Source: Clostridioides sp. (GTDB lineage Bacteria > Bacillota > Clostridia > Peptostreptococcales > Peptostreptococcaceae). Taken from it: a stretch of DNA of 64,000 bases. Shown piece by piece: positions 1 to 8,475 of this stretch. The position numbers and the translations under genes were made by a program. Under the pieces are notes generated by a model. The model was not told the DNA's origin. It ran no database searches and was given only the letters and a program-made list of their open reading frames with translations. Each line of letters begins with the position of its first letter. The stretch's first letter is position 1. The DNA lies in contig JAISJN010000012.1 of the NCBI GenBank assembly GCA_031261505.1, positions 62,001 through 126,000 of the forward strand. Reading direction: 5' to 3'.

Positions 1-714
1 TGAGATGTATATTTTATTCGTGACTGGATTTATAGTTAGCTCATGTGGGTCGTCGCCCACCTCTATAGTCTTAATAACCGTATCGCTCATCAGATCGATG
101 ACAGATACGTTATTGCTCTTTCTGTTGGCTACATATGCCTTTTTCGTAAGCTGATTGACGTATATATCCTCTGGCCACTCTCCTACAGCAATTGTCGATA
201 TTATCCCCCTTCCTCTGGCGTCTATAACCGATATTGTATTATCGTAAAAATTTGTGACGTAGATATGTGCATCTCTTAGATTTCCACTTCCAATCGGACC
301 GGGTGCACCGGGAATTATTTCTCCCTCTTTATTTAGTCCTCCTAAGCCCTTCCCTAGATTTTGTACCTTCTGCTGTGAGTTTATTATTTTTTGTTGATAT
401 TCCTGTGGTTGTATAATTTGCTCTTGAGCTTTTTGACTGTAATCATGTTGGGTGGATTGTGGATTCGTGTATTGCTGCTGTGGTTGGTGATGCTGTTTAT
501 CCTGTGTCGGCCTATGCTGTTTATCTAGTTGGCGCTGATTCTGTGAGGGGCGACGCTCTTTATCTGCTTGCTGATGATTCTGCGTGGGACGGTTCTCTTT
601 ATCTACTTGCTGATGGTTCGGTGTCGAGTCCTGCTGTGATGAGTTTATATCAATCTTAGATAGCTCTGAGTACCTTTTTTCGTATTTAATTTTATAATTG
701 CTCTTAAATCCCAT
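1..714 (-). CDS. YVTN/YncE-type beta-propeller protein, N-terminal 238 residues (C-terminus outside window)
   Basis: The frame is open from an ATG at 714 (preceded on the minus strand by AAGGATG) to the window edge, so the C-terminus is missing. Residues 1-28 are basic and polar. Residues about 29-75 are a Gln/His/Asp-rich stretch built from imperfect 13-residue units such as PTQNHQQADKERR and PSQNQRQLDKQHR. A Gln-rich linker and a Gly/Pro turn (PGAPGPIGSG) follow. From about residue 152 propeller blades begin with the signature AHIYVTNFYDNTISVID, then KAYVANRKSNNVSVID and TNKIYIS. YVTN repeat proteins fold as beta-propellers, often secreted or surface-bound; no signal peptide is visible here. 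The substrate or partner is unknown. A second propeller lies at 26201-27076. It stands alone, with serine dehydratase as its upstream neighbour on the same strand. Confidence 0.8.
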   Translation of the reverse strand, partial: MGFKSNYKIKYEKRYSELSKIDINSSQQDSTPNHQQVDKENRPTQNHQQADKERRPSQNQRQLDKQHRPTQDKQHHQPQQQYTNPQSTQHDYSQKAQEQIIQPQEYQQKIINSQQKVQNLGKGLGGLNKEGEIIPGAPGPIGSGNLRDAHIYVTNFYDNTISVIDARGRGIISTIAVGEWPEDIYVNQLTKKAYVANRKSNNVSVIDLMSDTVIKTIEVGDDPHELTINPVTNKIYIS

Positions 715-770
715 ATCGCACATCCTTTCACATAAATTCTCTACTACAGTTTATGATATACAGGCAATAA

Positions 771-836
771 AAATGACTTGACAGCCATATGCAAAGTTTT
801 TAACATTTATTTGCAAACCGACCGCCAAGTCATGTC
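771..836 (-). terminator. terminator downstream of the serine dehydratase gene
   Basis: Arms ATGACTTG (773-780) and CAAGTCAT (826-833) pair around a loop that contains a second pairing (TTTGCA/TGCAAA). On the minus strand the structure is followed by TTTTTATTG. It lies 110 bases past the stop of the gene at 946-2139. Confidence 0.6.
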
Positions 837-945
837 TCGTATATTTATTCAATTAAACACATTGTTTTATTTAAATAATAACTATGTTTTGTTTAGATAA
901 TAACTCTTTGCTTTAGTGGTTTAGTCCACCTTAAGTCAATACAAA

Positions 946-2139
946 TTAGCAAGTGAAGAATAATTTTGCCAATCCACCCTTAGCTGTTTCTCTGTACTCT
1001 TCTTTAAGGTCTATTCCAGTGACCCTCATTGTTTCTACAACTTGGTCTAGTGATATAGAATGGTCTCCATCAGTTATTATAGAGTATTCAGCTGCATCGT
1101 ATGCTCTCTTCGCAGCCATTGCATTTCTTTCTATGCAAGGGATTTGTACGTATCCGTATACTGGGTCACAAGTAAGTCCTAAATGATGTTCAAGACCTAT
1201 TTCAGCTGCGTACTCGATATGTGTAGCATCTCCGCCCTTTAGGTATGCAACTGCTCCAGCTGCCATTGAACATGCTGCCCCTACTTCACCTTGACATCCA
1301 ACTTCTGCACCTGATATAGATGCATTTGTCTTGATTATATTTCCTATAGTTCCTGCAACGCATAAAGCTTCTATAAGCTGTTTGTCGCTGTATCCGAAAT
1401 GATCTTGCATAGCGAATAATACTCCCGGTATAACCCCTGCCGCACCGCAAGTTGGAGCTGTTACTATTATATTTCCTGATGCATTTTGTTCAGAAGCCGC
1501 TAATGCATATGCGTAAACTAATACTGAGAACTCTTTTGTTTCCTTATATTGTTTGTAGAAAGTTCCAGCTCTTCTCTTTAGATTTAATTTACCAGGGATT
1601 AATTCTTCAGTAGCTAGTCCATCTTCTACTGCTTTTTTCATAGCTTCTCTTATTTTTTCTAAATGATCTAATATATCTTTATCATCGTTTTCCACTACAT
1701 AATCCACTATAGTCTTACCGTTTTCACTACACCATTTTGTGATATCATCCATAGTTTCAAGGTCGTAAACGCTGTTTGTCTTGCTGTTTCTCTGTCCTTC
1801 TTCAGATAATGTTCCTCCGCCTACTGAGAACACTGTCCAGTCCTTTGTCACATTTCCTTCTTTATCTAATGCTTCTAACTTCATTCCATTTGGATGGAAT
1901 TCTTTTACTACTTCTTCCTGCCATACTATTTCAACGTGTTTAGGTGCTATCGTTTTTTCGATTATATAATCTGTCAAATGTCCTTTTCCTGTAGCTGCTA
2001 AACTTCCGTATAAATAAACTCTAAAACTCGCTGCATCTGGATTTTCGTTCTTGAACTTTTCTGCCGCTCTCTGTGGCCCCATTGTATGTGAGCTAGATGG
2101 TCCATTTCCTATTTTGAATAATTCTTTTAAACTGTCCAT
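946..2139 (-). CDS. sdaA: L-serine ammonia-lyase, iron-sulfur dependent, single chain
   Basis: The 397-residue protein converts L-serine to pyruvate and ammonia in the cytosol. The N-terminal beta-type domain starts with the family motif GPSSSHTMGP (residues 13-22). The alpha domain contains NASGNIIVTAPTCGAAG (about 219-235), GCQGEVGAACSMAAGA (281-296) and LTCDP (322-326). By spacing to the Legionella enzyme, Cys282, Cys324 and Cys335 are the cluster ligands. The chain ends in Cys397, matching the known tail-in-mouth arrangement in which the C-terminal Cys caps the Fe-S cluster. The fused order is as in E. coli SdaA, but the chain is shorter than that enzyme's roughly 454 residues. It is monocistronic, divergent from the dap operon. 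SD is GGAGGG before the ATG. It fits an amino-acid fermenter making pyruvate from serine. Confidence 0.93.
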   Translation of the reverse strand: MDSLKELFKIGNGPSSSHTMGPQRAAEKFKNENPDAASFRVYLYGSLAATGKGHLTDYIIEKTIAPKHVEIVWQEEVVKEFHPNGMKLEALDKEGNVTKDWTVFSVGGGTLSEEGQRNSKTNSVYDLETMDDITKWCSENGKTIVDYVVENDDKDILDHLEKIREAMKKAVEDGLATEELIPGKLNLKRRAGTFYKQYKETKEFSVLVYAYALAASEQNASGNIIVTAPTCGAAGVIPGVLFAMQDHFGYSDKQLIEALCVAGTIGNIIKTNASISGAEVGCQGEVGAACSMAAGAVAYLKGGDATHIEYAAEIGLEHHLGLTCDPVYGYVQIPCIERNAMAAKRAYDAAEYSIITDGDHSISLDQVVETMRVTGIDLKEEYRETAKGGLAKLFFTC

Positions 2140-2249
2140 TTTTTTCCCTCCTGGTTTGTTTAATAATAATATAACAAATTATGATTAATAAATTTAATAA
2201 TTTCCTTACCATATAATTATACATAAATTTCGCAAGTAGTACATACGTT

Positions 2250-2270
2250 AAATAAGAAAATTTCTTATTT
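2250..2270. promoter_or_regulatory. 21-bp palindrome in the sdaA upstream region, candidate operator
   Basis: AAATAAGAAA and TTTCTTATTT form perfect 10-bp arms around a single A, 110 bases upstream of the serine dehydratase start. The rest of the 2140-2591 gap is AT-rich and holds only the second palindrome (2370-2385) and the asd promoter. The binding factor is unknown. Confidence 0.35.
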
Positions 2271-2369
2271 ATTGTCTGCAAACGCTAGGAAACCTTTTCT
2301 TTTTTAATAATTATTTGTATAATCTCCGTAAGAATATAAATTATCGTAAAAATCCTTGTATCGTCAATA

Positions 2370-2385
2370 TTCTGACGTGTCAGAA
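2370..2385. promoter_or_regulatory. palindrome TTCTGAC-GT-GTCAGAA, candidate operator
   Basis: Perfect 7-bp arms with a 2-bp spacer sit in the middle of the sdaA/asd divergent gap, about 95 bases upstream of the asd -35 box. The form suits a dimeric regulator, but I do not recognise the regulon. Confidence 0.35.
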
Positions 2386-2480
2386 CAATATGTTGATTTT
2401 TAGCTAATTTAATACTATCATTAAGTATAACCTTTAGTAAGTTAAAACATCTTTTGCAATATAATACGCATTAATTTTTG

Positions 2481-2509
2481 TTTACATAGCAAATAATTAT
2501 ACATATAAT
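2481..2509 (+). promoter_or_regulatory. sigma-A promoter of the asd-dap operon
   Basis: TTTACA (2481-2486), a 17-bp spacer and TATAAT (2504-2509). The predicted start near 2516 leaves a leader of about 75 bases, too short for a lysine riboswitch, and none is seen. Confidence 0.7.
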
Positions 2510-2591
2510 AGTTAGTAAATCATCATCTGACGAGGTAAATAAACATTCAAAAGATAGATTTAAAATAAATATTAAGAGGTGGGTAATTATC

Positions 2592-3593
2592 ATGAGAAAG
2601 CTAAATGTTGCAATTGTAGGTGCCACTGGAATGGTCGGCAGAACATTTTTAAAAGTACTAGCGGAAAGAAACTTCCCTATAGAAGAACTGTATCTATTAT
2701 CTTCTTCTAAATCTGCGGGAACTAAAATAAACTATTGTGGTAAAGAGTACACGGTTGAAGAACTTACAGAGGACTCGTTTACTGGAAGAGATATTCACAT
2801 AGCCCTATTCTCTGCAGGAGGCTCAATAAGCGCTAAGTTCGCTCCAATAGCTAGAGACAATGGCATCCTCGTCATAGACAATTCAAGTCAATGGAGAATG
2901 GACCCAGACGTTCCACTAGTTGTACCTGAGGTAAATCCAGAAGATATCAAAAAACACAAGGGTATAATAGCGAATCCAAACTGCTCTACTATACAAGCAA
3001 TGGTGCCGCTAAAATCACTTGATAAGAAATACGGAATAAAGAGAATAGTTTACTCGACATACCAGGCTGTATCAGGATCTGGAGTAAAGGGTGTAGAAGA
3101 TTTAGAAAAAGGCATGGAGGGCAATCCTACTGGATTCTATCCTCATCAAATTTCATACAACTGTCTTCCTCATATAGATGTCTTCCTAGAAAATGGATAC
3201 ACTAAGGAAGAAATGAAGATGGTAAACGAAACTATGAAGATATTAAACAACTACGATCTTAAGATCACAGCTACAACAGTTAGAGTACCAGTTAAAAACG
3301 GACATAGTGAATGCATAAACGTAGAATTTAAAAATGAATTTGAATTGTCTGATCTAGTTCAAACACTTAAGGATACAGAAGGTATAATCGTACAAGACGA
3401 GCCAGAAAAGAATATCTACCCTACTGCAGTAGAAACAGCTGGCACTGATGAAGTGTACGTTGGTAGAATCAGAAGGGACTTCAGTGTCGACAACGGGGTC
3501 AACCTATGGGTTGTAGCCGACAACATAAGAAAGGGCGCAGCGACAAACGCCGTTCAAATAGCTGAAAAAGCTATTGAAATTGGATTGTTCTAA
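2592..3593 (+). CDS. asd: aspartate-semialdehyde dehydrogenase
   Basis: The 333-residue NADP-dependent enzyme reduces aspartyl phosphate to aspartate semialdehyde, the branch point to lysine/DAP and threonine/methionine. The Rossmann motif GATGMVG lies at residues 10-16, the catalytic Cys131 in NPNCSTIQ, and the dimer/active-site segment around YQAVSGSG. Length is normal for the family. SD AGAGGTGGG precedes the ATG. It is the first gene of a plus-strand run with dapA, dapB, dapH and a second dapB. Confidence 0.95.
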   Translation: MRKLNVAIVGATGMVGRTFLKVLAERNFPIEELYLLSSSKSAGTKINYCGKEYTVEELTEDSFTGRDIHIALFSAGGSISAKFAPIARDNGILVIDNSSQWRMDPDVPLVVPEVNPEDIKKHKGIIANPNCSTIQAMVPLKSLDKKYGIKRIVYSTYQAVSGSGVKGVEDLEKGMEGNPTGFYPHQISYNCLPHIDVFLENGYTKEEMKMVNETMKILNNYDLKITATTVRVPVKNGHSECINVEFKNEFELSDLVQTLKDTEGIIVQDEPEKNIYPTAVETAGTDEVYVGRIRRDFSVDNGVNLWVVADNIRKGAATNAVQIAEKAIEIGLF

Positions 3594-3599
3594 TATTTC

Positions 3600-3674
3600 A
3601 ATGAGAATGAAACCCCATAAATCAGTGGAGAATCCTTCTCGATTTTAAAATATAGGCCACTCGATACGAGAAGG
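3600..3674 (+). repeat. decayed distal hairpin of the dispersed repeat plus a second hairpin, asd-dapA gap
   Basis: ATGAGAATGAA...CAGTGGAGAATCCTTCTC (3600-3640) resembles the distal hairpin of the dispersed repeat family. CCTTCTCG (3634-3641) can instead pair with CGAGAAGG (3667-3674), giving two mutually exclusive folds directly before the dapA SD. No poly-T follows. Confidence 0.4.
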
Positions 3675-3709
3675 TCGATCTATATAAAATATAAATAGGA
3701 GGTAAGATT

Positions 3710-4597
3710 ATGTTATTTAAAGGATCAGCAGTTGCAATAGTAACACCCTTCACAAGCGACAACAAGGTGAACTTCGACAAACTAGGAGAACTTATAGAAT
3801 TCCAACTTGAAAATGGCACAGACGGTATCGTTGTATGTGGTACTACAGGTGAAGCCACTACTATGACTAAAGACGAAAAATTAGATACAATTAAATACAC
3901 GGTAGACAAAGTAAACAAGAGAGTCCCAGTAATTGCAGGAAGCGGTACAAACAACACTATGGACTCTGTAGTGATGAGCCAAAAATGTGAAGCTCTAGGT
4001 GTAGATGGACTTCTAGTTATAACTCCATACTACAACAAGGCGAATAAATCTGGACTTAAAAAACATTTTGAAACGATAGCAAACAGCGTAAAATTACCTA
4101 TAATTTTATACAATGTTCCAGGAAGAACAAACATGAACATGGGTCCAGCTGTAATAGCAGACCTAGCGAAAATAGAAAATATAGTAGCTGTCAAAGAAGC
4201 TAGTGGAGATTTAGCTCAGGTAGCTAGAATCGCAAGCGTTGTTCCAAAAGACTTTGCAATATACTCAGGAAATGACGACTCTATACTACAACTTCTTTCA
4301 GTTGGTGGTAGCGGAGTTATCTCAGTACTAGCCAATGTATGCCCTAAGGAAACACACGACCTTGTAGCTAAATTCTTTGAAGGCGACATAGACGGTTCTA
4401 GAGAGCTTCAACTTAAACTCATGTCGCTTATAGACGCTCTATTTATAGAGGTAAATCCAGTTCCAGTTAAGACTGCTCTTAACCTAATTGGATTCGAAGT
4501 TGGAGACTTGAGACTTCCACTCGCTGAAATGGAAGACAAAAACCTAGAAGTTCTTAAATCAGAACTTACAAAAGCAGGTCTGAAAGTAGTAAAATAA
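3710..4597 (+). CDS. dapA: 4-hydroxy-tetrahydrodipicolinate synthase
   Basis: The 295-residue class I aldolase condenses pyruvate with aspartate semialdehyde. Visible signature features are GTTGEATT near residue 45, the catalytic Tyr in LYNVPGRT and the Schiff-base Lys in AVKEASGD. Length is typical. SD ATAGGAGGT lies before the ATG. It is separated from asd by a 116-base gap with folded sequence, and only 32 bases separate it from dapB, so the two are co-transcribed. Confidence 0.95.
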   Translation: MLFKGSAVAIVTPFTSDNKVNFDKLGELIEFQLENGTDGIVVCGTTGEATTMTKDEKLDTIKYTVDKVNKRVPVIAGSGTNNTMDSVVMSQKCEALGVDGLLVITPYYNKANKSGLKKHFETIANSVKLPIILYNVPGRTNMNMGPAVIADLAKIENIVAVKEASGDLAQVARIASVVPKDFAIYSGNDDSILQLLSVGGSGVISVLANVCPKETHDLVAKFFEGDIDGSRELQLKLMSLIDALFIEVNPVPVKTALNLIGFEVGDLRLPLAEMEDKNLEVLKSELTKAGLKVVK

Positions 4598-4629
4598 ATT
4601 GCACGACAGTTAACGTAGGAGGAGATACT

Positions 4630-5379
4630 TTGAAAGTAATAACAACAGGTTACGATGGTAAAATGGGTAAAATCCTAGCCGACCTCGTAGACGAAGATGA
4701 AAATTTAGAATTGGTCTGCGTATCTGGACGTGGCATAACAGCTACTGACGGCAGATTTAAGATATACGAAAACATGAGCGAAATCGCTGAAAAAGCCGAT
4801 GTGATAATAGATTTCTCACACCATCTAAACCTAGACAACGTACTGGGTTACGCAATTAGCTCAAAAACTCCGTTAGTCATCGCAACCACTGGATACAACG
4901 ACGAAGAAATGGAAAAGATAAAATCGGCATCATTTGAGATTCCTGTCTTCCAATCGTACAATATGGCGCTTGGAGTAAATATAATGCTGAAACTAGTAAA
5001 ACAAGCAGCTGAGCTTCTAAAAGGATTCGATATAGAAATAATCGAAAAGCACCACAACAGAAAAGTAGACGCACCTAGTGGTACTGCTGTGATGTTAGCT
5101 GAAGGAATACAAGATGTCTTAGACGAGTCTACTGCAACTTACGGTAGACATGGTCGAAATGCCAAGAGACAGCCCAACGAGATAGGAATACACGCTGTCA
5201 GAGGTGGAACTATAGTAGGTATGCACGATGTCATCTTTGCAGGCGACAGTGAAGTCCTAACTATATCCCATCAATCAGAGTCTCGCAGATTATTCGCAAG
5301 TGGAGCTGTAGTATCTGCAAAATACCTAGTAAATCAAAAACCAGGACTATACAATATGGACGATATGCTAAGTATTTAG
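4630..5379 (+). CDS. dapB: 4-hydroxy-tetrahydrodipicolinate reductase, copy 1
   Basis: The 249-residue protein has an N-terminal nucleotide-binding motif GYDGKMG, ATTGYNDEE, and the catalytic segment EKHHNRKVDAPSGTA with His and Lys conserved. It uses a TTG start after GGAGGAGATACT. It reduces the DapA product with NAD(P)H. Length is at the short end for DapB (about 250-270). A second, clearly related dapB follows dapH at 6309, so the operon carries two. Confidence 0.93.
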   Translation: MKVITTGYDGKMGKILADLVDEDENLELVCVSGRGITATDGRFKIYENMSEIAEKADVIIDFSHHLNLDNVLGYAISSKTPLVIATTGYNDEEMEKIKSASFEIPVFQSYNMALGVNIMLKLVKQAAELLKGFDIEIIEKHHNRKVDAPSGTAVMLAEGIQDVLDESTATYGRHGRNAKRQPNEIGIHAVRGGTIVGMHDVIFAGDSEVLTISHQSESRRLFASGAVVSAKYLVNQKPGLYNMDDMLSI

Positions 5380-5394
5380 TATAATTATATATTA

Positions 5395-5443
5395 GAAATG
5401 AGAAATAGCTCCCCACGATCCAGTGGAGTGTATTTCTCATTTC
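5395..5443 (+). repeat. perfect 13-bp hairpin between dapB and dapH (distal half of the dispersed repeat)
   Basis: GAAATGAGAAATA (5395-5407) pairs exactly with TATTTCTCATTTC (5431-5443). The loop includes CCCCACGATCCAGTGGAG, which can itself pair. It lacks a T-run, so it may act as an mRNA boundary or processing element, not a strong terminator. It matches the distal hairpin of the dispersed repeats without their TCAAGTTA end. Confidence 0.55.
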
Positions 5444-5490
5444 AATATCGGTCAAGCCTTATGAATAATCATTTAACCAAGGAGGAAATA

Positions 5491-6207
5491 ATGTTAAATT
5501 TAAACGATGCTTACGAAATAGCAAAATACATCAAGGACGCTGAGAAGAAGACCCCTGTTAAGGTGTATGTAAACTCAGACTCATTAGAAAAAATTTCAAA
5601 CGACGATTTTAAGGTATTTGGTGCTTGTGGCTCTTTCACACTTATAGGTGACTACGAGAAAATAGCTGAATACTTAACTAAATTCGGCGTTGAAGAAAAA
5701 GACATGCACATAGAATTCGATAGAAGAAATTCTGCAATACCTCTAAAGAATACTCTACACGAATCAGCTCGTATAGAACCAGGCTCTTTCATAAGAGATA
5801 TGGTACAAATAGACAAAAATGCAGTAGTCATGATGGGTGCTGTAATAAATATAGGAGCTGTAATCGGTGAAGGTTCAATGGTAGACATGAACGCTGTAGT
5901 CGGTGCTAGAGGAACAATAGGTAAAAACGTTCACGTAGGTGCTGGTGCAGTCGTGGCAGGAGTTCTTGAGCCACCTTCAGCAACACCTGTAATAATAGAA
6001 GACGGCGCTCTAATAGGAGCCAATGCAGTAGTGCTAGAAGGCGTTAGAGTCGGCAAGGACGCAGTCGTAGCAGCTGGTTCAGTTGTCACAGAAGACGTGC
6101 CAGACGGAGCCGTCGTAGCTGGTTCACCTGCAAAATTAGTAAAGATGAAAGATGCTAAAACTGCCGAAAAAACAAAATTGATGGATGACCTTAGAAACTT
6201 AGACTAA
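5491..6207 (+). CDS. dapH: tetrahydrodipicolinate N-acetyltransferase (acetylase DAP pathway)
   Basis: I start at 5491 because AAGGAGG lies 7 bases upstream of this ATG and the product then begins [20 protein letters not shown] as expected; an in-frame upstream ATG at 5398 would run through a hairpin. The 238-residue protein has an N-terminal alpha/beta domain and a left-handed beta-helix of hexapeptide repeats ([36 protein letters not shown]). This is the DapH-type acetyltransferase of Bacillus and Clostridia, acetylating tetrahydrodipicolinate. The aminotransferase and deacetylase of the branch are not in the window. Confidence 0.9.
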   Translation: MLNLNDAYEIAKYIKDAEKKTPVKVYVNSDSLEKISNDDFKVFGACGSFTLIGDYEKIAEYLTKFGVEEKDMHIEFDRRNSAIPLKNTLHESARIEPGSFIRDMVQIDKNAVVMMGAVINIGAVIGEGSMVDMNAVVGARGTIGKNVHVGAGAVVAGVLEPPSATPVIIEDGALIGANAVVLEGVRVGKDAVVAAGSVVTEDVPDGAVVAGSPAKLVKMKDAKTAEKTKLMDDLRNLD

Positions 6208-6241
6208 AATTTTGAATGTACGGCTGTTGCATTTACAACAA

Positions 6242-6282
6242 GAGGATGGTCATCTGCCGAATATACCGGCGTGACCATCCTC
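6242..6282 (+). terminator. 11-bp hairpin after dapH, terminator or attenuator before dapB2
   Basis: GAGGATGGTCA (6242-6252) pairs perfectly with TGACCATCCTC (6272-6282), followed by AATTTTATTT. The SD of the second dapB starts 12 bases later, so the structure could reduce expression of that copy. Confidence 0.6.
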
Positions 6283-6308
6283 AATTTTATTTCGGAGGTG
6301 TTTTGAAC

Positions 6309-7064
6309 ATGAAGATAATTGTAAGCGGATACACTGGCGAAAATGGTAAAATCCTGACAGAATGTATAGACGAAAACGAGAACCTCGACCTTGTCTGCGG
6401 TGTCTCGAGATCACTCGAAAGTGGAAGCTTTGATGGAAAGAATAAAGTATACAGAATTATGACCGACGTAAAAGAAGATGCTGATGTAATCATCGATTTC
6501 TCCCATCCTTCAAATTTGGATGCAATCCTTGAATACGCACTCGAAAATTCTACACCTGTAGTATTTGCAACAACTGGTTTTTCTTGTAACGATTTGAAGA
6601 AAATAGATCAGGCTTCCAAAAACATCCCTATCCTTTTATCTTCAAATACCTCTGTAACTGCCAATATTTTAGTCGAACTCGTCAAACTTGCATCTGGGCT
6701 CTTAGATGGATTCGACGTCGAAATAGTAGACAAACACCACAACCGGAAAGAGGACGCACCAAGTGGAACGTCTTTAATGTTGGCAAACGCGATACTTGAA
6801 GTACGTCCAGAAAAATACTTTACATATGGAAGGCACGGCAACTCCACAAAGCGCGACCCCGATGAAATCGGCATACACGCAATCCGCGGCGGAAGTATAG
6901 TCAGCGACCACGACGTTATCTTCGCTGGCGACAGCGAGGTCTTGACACTTATGCACCAAGCTAACTCCAACGTCGTATTTGCAAAGGGCGCAATCTCAGC
7001 TGCCAAATACTTAGTCGACAAGGACTGTGGACTGTACGATATGAAAGATATTATATTTAAATAA
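6309..7064 (+). CDS. dapB: 4-hydroxy-tetrahydrodipicolinate reductase, copy 2 (divergent paralogue)
   Basis: The start at 6309 follows GGAGGTG; the longer frame from 6216 would pass through the hairpin at 6242-6282. The 251-residue protein is collinear with copy 1: MKIIVSGYTGENG against MKVITTGYDGKMG, ATTGFSCND against ATTGYNDEE, DKHHNRKEDAPSGTS against EKHHNRKVDAPSGTA, then conserved GIHA(V/I)RGG and HDVIFAGDSEVLT. The catalytic His/Lys segment is intact, so both copies look active. It is probably a duplication with divergence; different cofactor preference or growth-phase use (for example dipicolinate supply in sporulation) is speculation. Confidence 0.88.
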   Translation: MKIIVSGYTGENGKILTECIDENENLDLVCGVSRSLESGSFDGKNKVYRIMTDVKEDADVIIDFSHPSNLDAILEYALENSTPVVFATTGFSCNDLKKIDQASKNIPILLSSNTSVTANILVELVKLASGLLDGFDVEIVDKHHNRKEDAPSGTSLMLANAILEVRPEKYFTYGRHGNSTKRDPDEIGIHAIRGGSIVSDHDVIFAGDSEVLTLMHQANSNVVFAKGAISAAKYLVDKDCGLYDMKDIIFK

Positions 7065-7104
7065 CAGTATAAATATCAATTGCACGGTTTGATTCCCAAC
7101 CATT

Positions 7105-7163
7105 TAAATGAGAAAGATGTCCACCACATATATGGAGTGGCGGGCATCTTTCTCAAGTTAAAT
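7105..7163 (+). repeat. dispersed hairpin repeat, distal part complete
   Basis: TGAGAAAGATG (7109-7119) pairs with CATCTTTCTCA (7145-7155) around CCACCACATATATGGAGTGGCGG, ending CTCAAGTTAAAT. It lies 45 bases after dapB2 and converges on the next gene. Confidence 0.65.
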
Positions 7164-7195
7164 CGACTCATGGGTTTCTATCTTATTTGAATTAA

Positions 7196-8182
7196 TTATT
7201 TCCATTCAGTTCCAATTCCAAGTTCCTTGGCTTTATCGTATATCTTCTTAGCTGTCACTACGTCTTGAACTCCTATCCCAACTGTCTTAAACAGAATTAT
7301 CTCATCGTCGTCTTCCCTTCCCTCTAAACTTCCGTTTATCACGCCTCCGAGCTCTCCTGTGATATCTTCTTCTTTGAATGTTCCATTTTTTATAGGAGTG
7401 ATAAAGTCGCCGGCTTCCGAAAGAACAGCTTCCTTAGACTCCATAAATATTTTACTAGCTCTGTTTAAAGTAGTCACATCTAATTCCTGCATATTAGGCA
7501 TATAAGATCCTACTCCACTGATCGTTGTACCTCTTTGTAGCCTGTTTCCGTCAAATACCGGTGTGTTTGATGTTGTTACCGCTATTACTAAATCAGCGCC
7601 GTCTACTGCCTTGTCAGAGCTGTCTACTGCTATTAGTTTCGCTCCATAACTTCTTGCTAGACTCTCCATCTCCTCAGCAAATGCCTCTGCCTTTTCCAAG
7701 TTCCTATTAAATACCCTGACCTCAACTAGATCTCTGGCTGTCAGCATAGCCTCTAGTTGACACTCAGCCTGTCCACCGGTTCCGATAAGTGCGCCGATCT
7801 TCGCATCCTTCTTTCCTAATACGTCAAATGCAGCTCCAGAAGCGGCACCAGTGCGGAGTTGAGTTATGTAAGTACCGTCCAAAATAGCACAAACCTCACC
7901 AGTTATACCGTCTAAGAGTAAGACCGTAGCTGGAGTGACAGGTAGACCCTTCTTAGCATTCTCTGGGAAAACAGAAACAATCTTAACCCCAGCCGAATCC
8001 AAATCCTCAACGTACCCAGGCATAAACAACATACTTCCTCCCTGCTTCTCAGCCTGTATATTTGTCCTAATAGGAGTCACGGTCTTATTTTCTGTGTATA
8101 GTCTAAAAGCTTCCTTGTCAGCCTCAATAGCATCCCTCATTGTAAATACTTTCTTGATATCCTCTTTGTTTAAAAGTAACAT
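7196..8182 (-). CDS. ornithine cyclodeaminase / mu-crystallin family protein
   Basis: The 328-residue protein has the OCD/mu-crystallin architecture: an N-terminal dimerisation part, then an NAD-binding fold with GALIGTGGQAECQ and VRVFNRN. The family includes ornithine cyclodeaminase (L-ornithine to L-proline plus ammonia), alanine dehydrogenases and ketimine reductases, which sequence inspection cannot separate with certainty. A nearby proline reductase locus makes proline formation from ornithine the most attractive role, linking arginine/ornithine breakdown to Stickland reduction. It is monocistronic and SD GGAGGGG precedes the ATG. Confidence 0.8.
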   Translation of the reverse strand: MLLLNKEDIKKVFTMRDAIEADKEAFRLYTENKTVTPIRTNIQAEKQGGSMLFMPGYVEDLDSAGVKIVSVFPENAKKGLPVTPATVLLLDGITGEVCAILDGTYITQLRTGAASGAAFDVLGKKDAKIGALIGTGGQAECQLEAMLTARDLVEVRVFNRNLEKAEAFAEEMESLARSYGAKLIAVDSSDKAVDGADLVIAVTTSNTPVFDGNRLQRGTTISGVGSYMPNMQELDVTTLNRASKIFMESKEAVLSEAGDFITPIKNGTFKEEDITGELGGVINGSLEGREDDDEIILFKTVGIGVQDVVTAKKIYDKAKELGIGTEWK

Positions 8183-8410
8183 ATTATCCCCTCCAATTAA
8201 ATTATAAAATCGTTTGCAAGTACTATAAATAAATCCAGCAGCCTACATAAGATAAATCTAGCGAATACTAGACTTAAATTCTTCAACTATTCAACTACTA
8301 GATAAATAAATATTTCAACTATTTTAATTATAACCTTAAATATATAAATGTTTCAACTCAAATTCCATTTCCTCGCATTGCCATAGACTGTGACAATTGC
8401 TTCCTTAACA
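8183..8410. other. non-coding gap upstream of the ornithine cyclodeaminase-family gene
   Basis: AT-rich sequence with short direct repeats of TTCAACTA. No reading frame with a ribosome site and no sigma-54 type promoter was seen on either strand. It presumably holds the promoter of the gene at 7196-8182. Confidence 0.4.
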
Positions 8411-8475
8411 CAAAATAAGCTATATCAGTACGAACCGCAACGCAACCATGCGTTAGGTCTGTACCTAATATAGCT
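8411..8475 (-). terminator. terminator of cdsB
   Basis: GCTATAT (8419-8425) pairs with ATATAGC (8468-8474), and GTAC pairs with GTAC inside. On the minus strand the fold ends TATAGCTTATTTTGTG. It lies 90 bases downstream of the cdsB stop. Confidence 0.55.

Noticed and set aside
459-659. 66-residue plus-strand ORF
   Set aside because: It is the complement of the Gln-rich repeat region of the propeller protein on the minus strand.
2510-2591. Lysine riboswitch in the asd leader
   Set aside because: The leader from the predicted start is only about 75 nt and shows no lysine-aptamer features.
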